Shown piece by piece: positions 5,600-5,920 of a DNA stretch of 5,920 nucleotides. Made by a program: the position numbers and the translations under genes. The stretch is from positions 1 to 5,920 of the forward strand of contig DMRT01000158.1 of the NCBI GenBank assembly GCA_003455235.1. The letters run 5' to 3'. Within the stretch, counting starts at the first letter, position 1, and the number at the start of each line of letters is the position of its first letter. The DNA is from Chitinophagaceae bacterium (GTDB lineage: Bacteria; Bacteroidota; Bacteroidia; Chitinophagales; Chitinophagaceae). The notes under the pieces are model-generated. The model was not told the origin of the DNA, did no database searches, and was given only the letters and a program-made list of their open reading frames with translations.

Positions 5600-5920
5600 T
5601 TATCGCCTGCTCGCTATCAGTAAATTCAGGTCGGTGAATTTCAGATCGAAACGTTCACTTAAATAAAAATTAGTAAGGCTTCCCTTAAAGAGGTAGATGC
5701 CGCTGCGGATATTTATTTTATGCCAGATAATATTATCGATACCTCCATCCTCGCCTGTTTCAAGCATCAATGGCATCAATACGTTGCTGATGGCCTGGGA
5801 GGCGGTACGGGCAAAGCCGCTGGGGATATTCGGTACGCAATAATGAATAACCCCGTTGGTGGTAAACACCGGTTTTTCATGCGTGGTAACCTTGCTGGTT
5901 TCAAAACAGCCTCCATGATC
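5600..5920 (-). CDS. ald: Alanine dehydrogenase-like protein, C-terminal 106 residues (5' end outside window)
   Basis: The frame is open to the right edge, so the GTG at 5867-5869 is an internal Val codon and the true start lies outside. The first visible residues, DHGGCFETSKVTTHEKP, match the DQGGC...S.PTTH segment of alanine dehydrogenases; the leading Asp corresponds to catalytic Asp270 of the M. tuberculosis enzyme. Next, VIHYCVPNIP matches the NMP/NIP turn near the NAD site, and the tail has the family pattern KGSLTNFYLSERF. The family interconverts L-alanine with pyruvate and ammonia using NAD(H). The N-terminal substrate residues (Lys, His) and the Rossmann glycine motif are not in the window, so a related member of the Ald/transhydrogenase family cannot be excluded. 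The exported protein gene lies 22 bp downstream. Confidence 0.83.
   Translation of the reverse strand, partial: DHGGCFETSKVTTHEKPVFTTNGVIHYCVPNIPSGFARTASQAISNVLMPLMLETGEDGGIDNIIWHKINIRSGIYLFKGSLTNFYLSERFDLKFTDLNLLIASRR

Noticed and set aside
5867..5869. GTG (minus strand) as the start of the alanine dehydrogenase-like gene
   Set aside because: The frame continues to the right edge with a strong family match (DHGGCFET), so this is an internal Val codon.
1..5920. CRISPR arrays, tRNA or rRNA genes, transposases, phage genes
   Set aside because: No regular spaced repeats, cloverleaf-like segments, rRNA-like stretches or integrase/transposase motifs were seen on either strand.

Overview
The window looks like chromosomal DNA from a Bacteroidota bacterium, most likely a Chitinophagaceae-type member of the Chitinophagia/Sphingobacteriia. 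Pointers are the LpxC-FabZ fusion typical of the phylum, translation starts without clear Shine-Dalgarno sequences but with A-rich leaders, a TAnnTTTG promoter box upstream of lpxC, and the gene order HD-hydrolase, lpxD, lpxC-fabZ, lpxA, ABC ATPase. This assignment rests on recognition of protein families, not on a database search.

Positions 1-4933 carry plus-strand genes in one direction. First is the 3' end of an HD-superfamily phosphohydrolase gene (cut by the window edge). Then come lpxD (616-1668), a 325-bp non-coding gap with repeat-like structure and a promoter candidate, the bifunctional lpxC-fabZ gene (1994-3400), lpxA (3448-4245) and a single ABC-transporter ATPase (4289-4933). LpxA, LpxC and LpxD catalyse the first three steps of lipid A synthesis: acylation of UDP-GlcNAc, deacetylation, and the second acylation. 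The fused FabZ dehydratase draws on the same pool of 3-hydroxyacyl-ACP for fatty-acid elongation, so the cluster holds the branch point between phospholipid and lipid A supply.

Positions 4936-5920 carry two minus-strand genes: the C-terminal 106 codons of an alanine dehydrogenase-like gene (entering from the right edge) and, 22 bp downstream of it, a small exported protein of unknown function. The two gene blocks converge with only 2 bp between stop codons, and a terminator-like hairpin for the plus-strand transcript lies inside the opposing gene.

No wholly new system is evident; this is mostly a core envelope-biogenesis locus. Points worth a second look are a sharp change of base composition and isoleucine codon use inside lpxC, a possible MITE-like element with inverted arms and a structured leader before lpxC, and an ABC ATPase that appears to lack both the Q-loop glutamine and the H-loop histidine.
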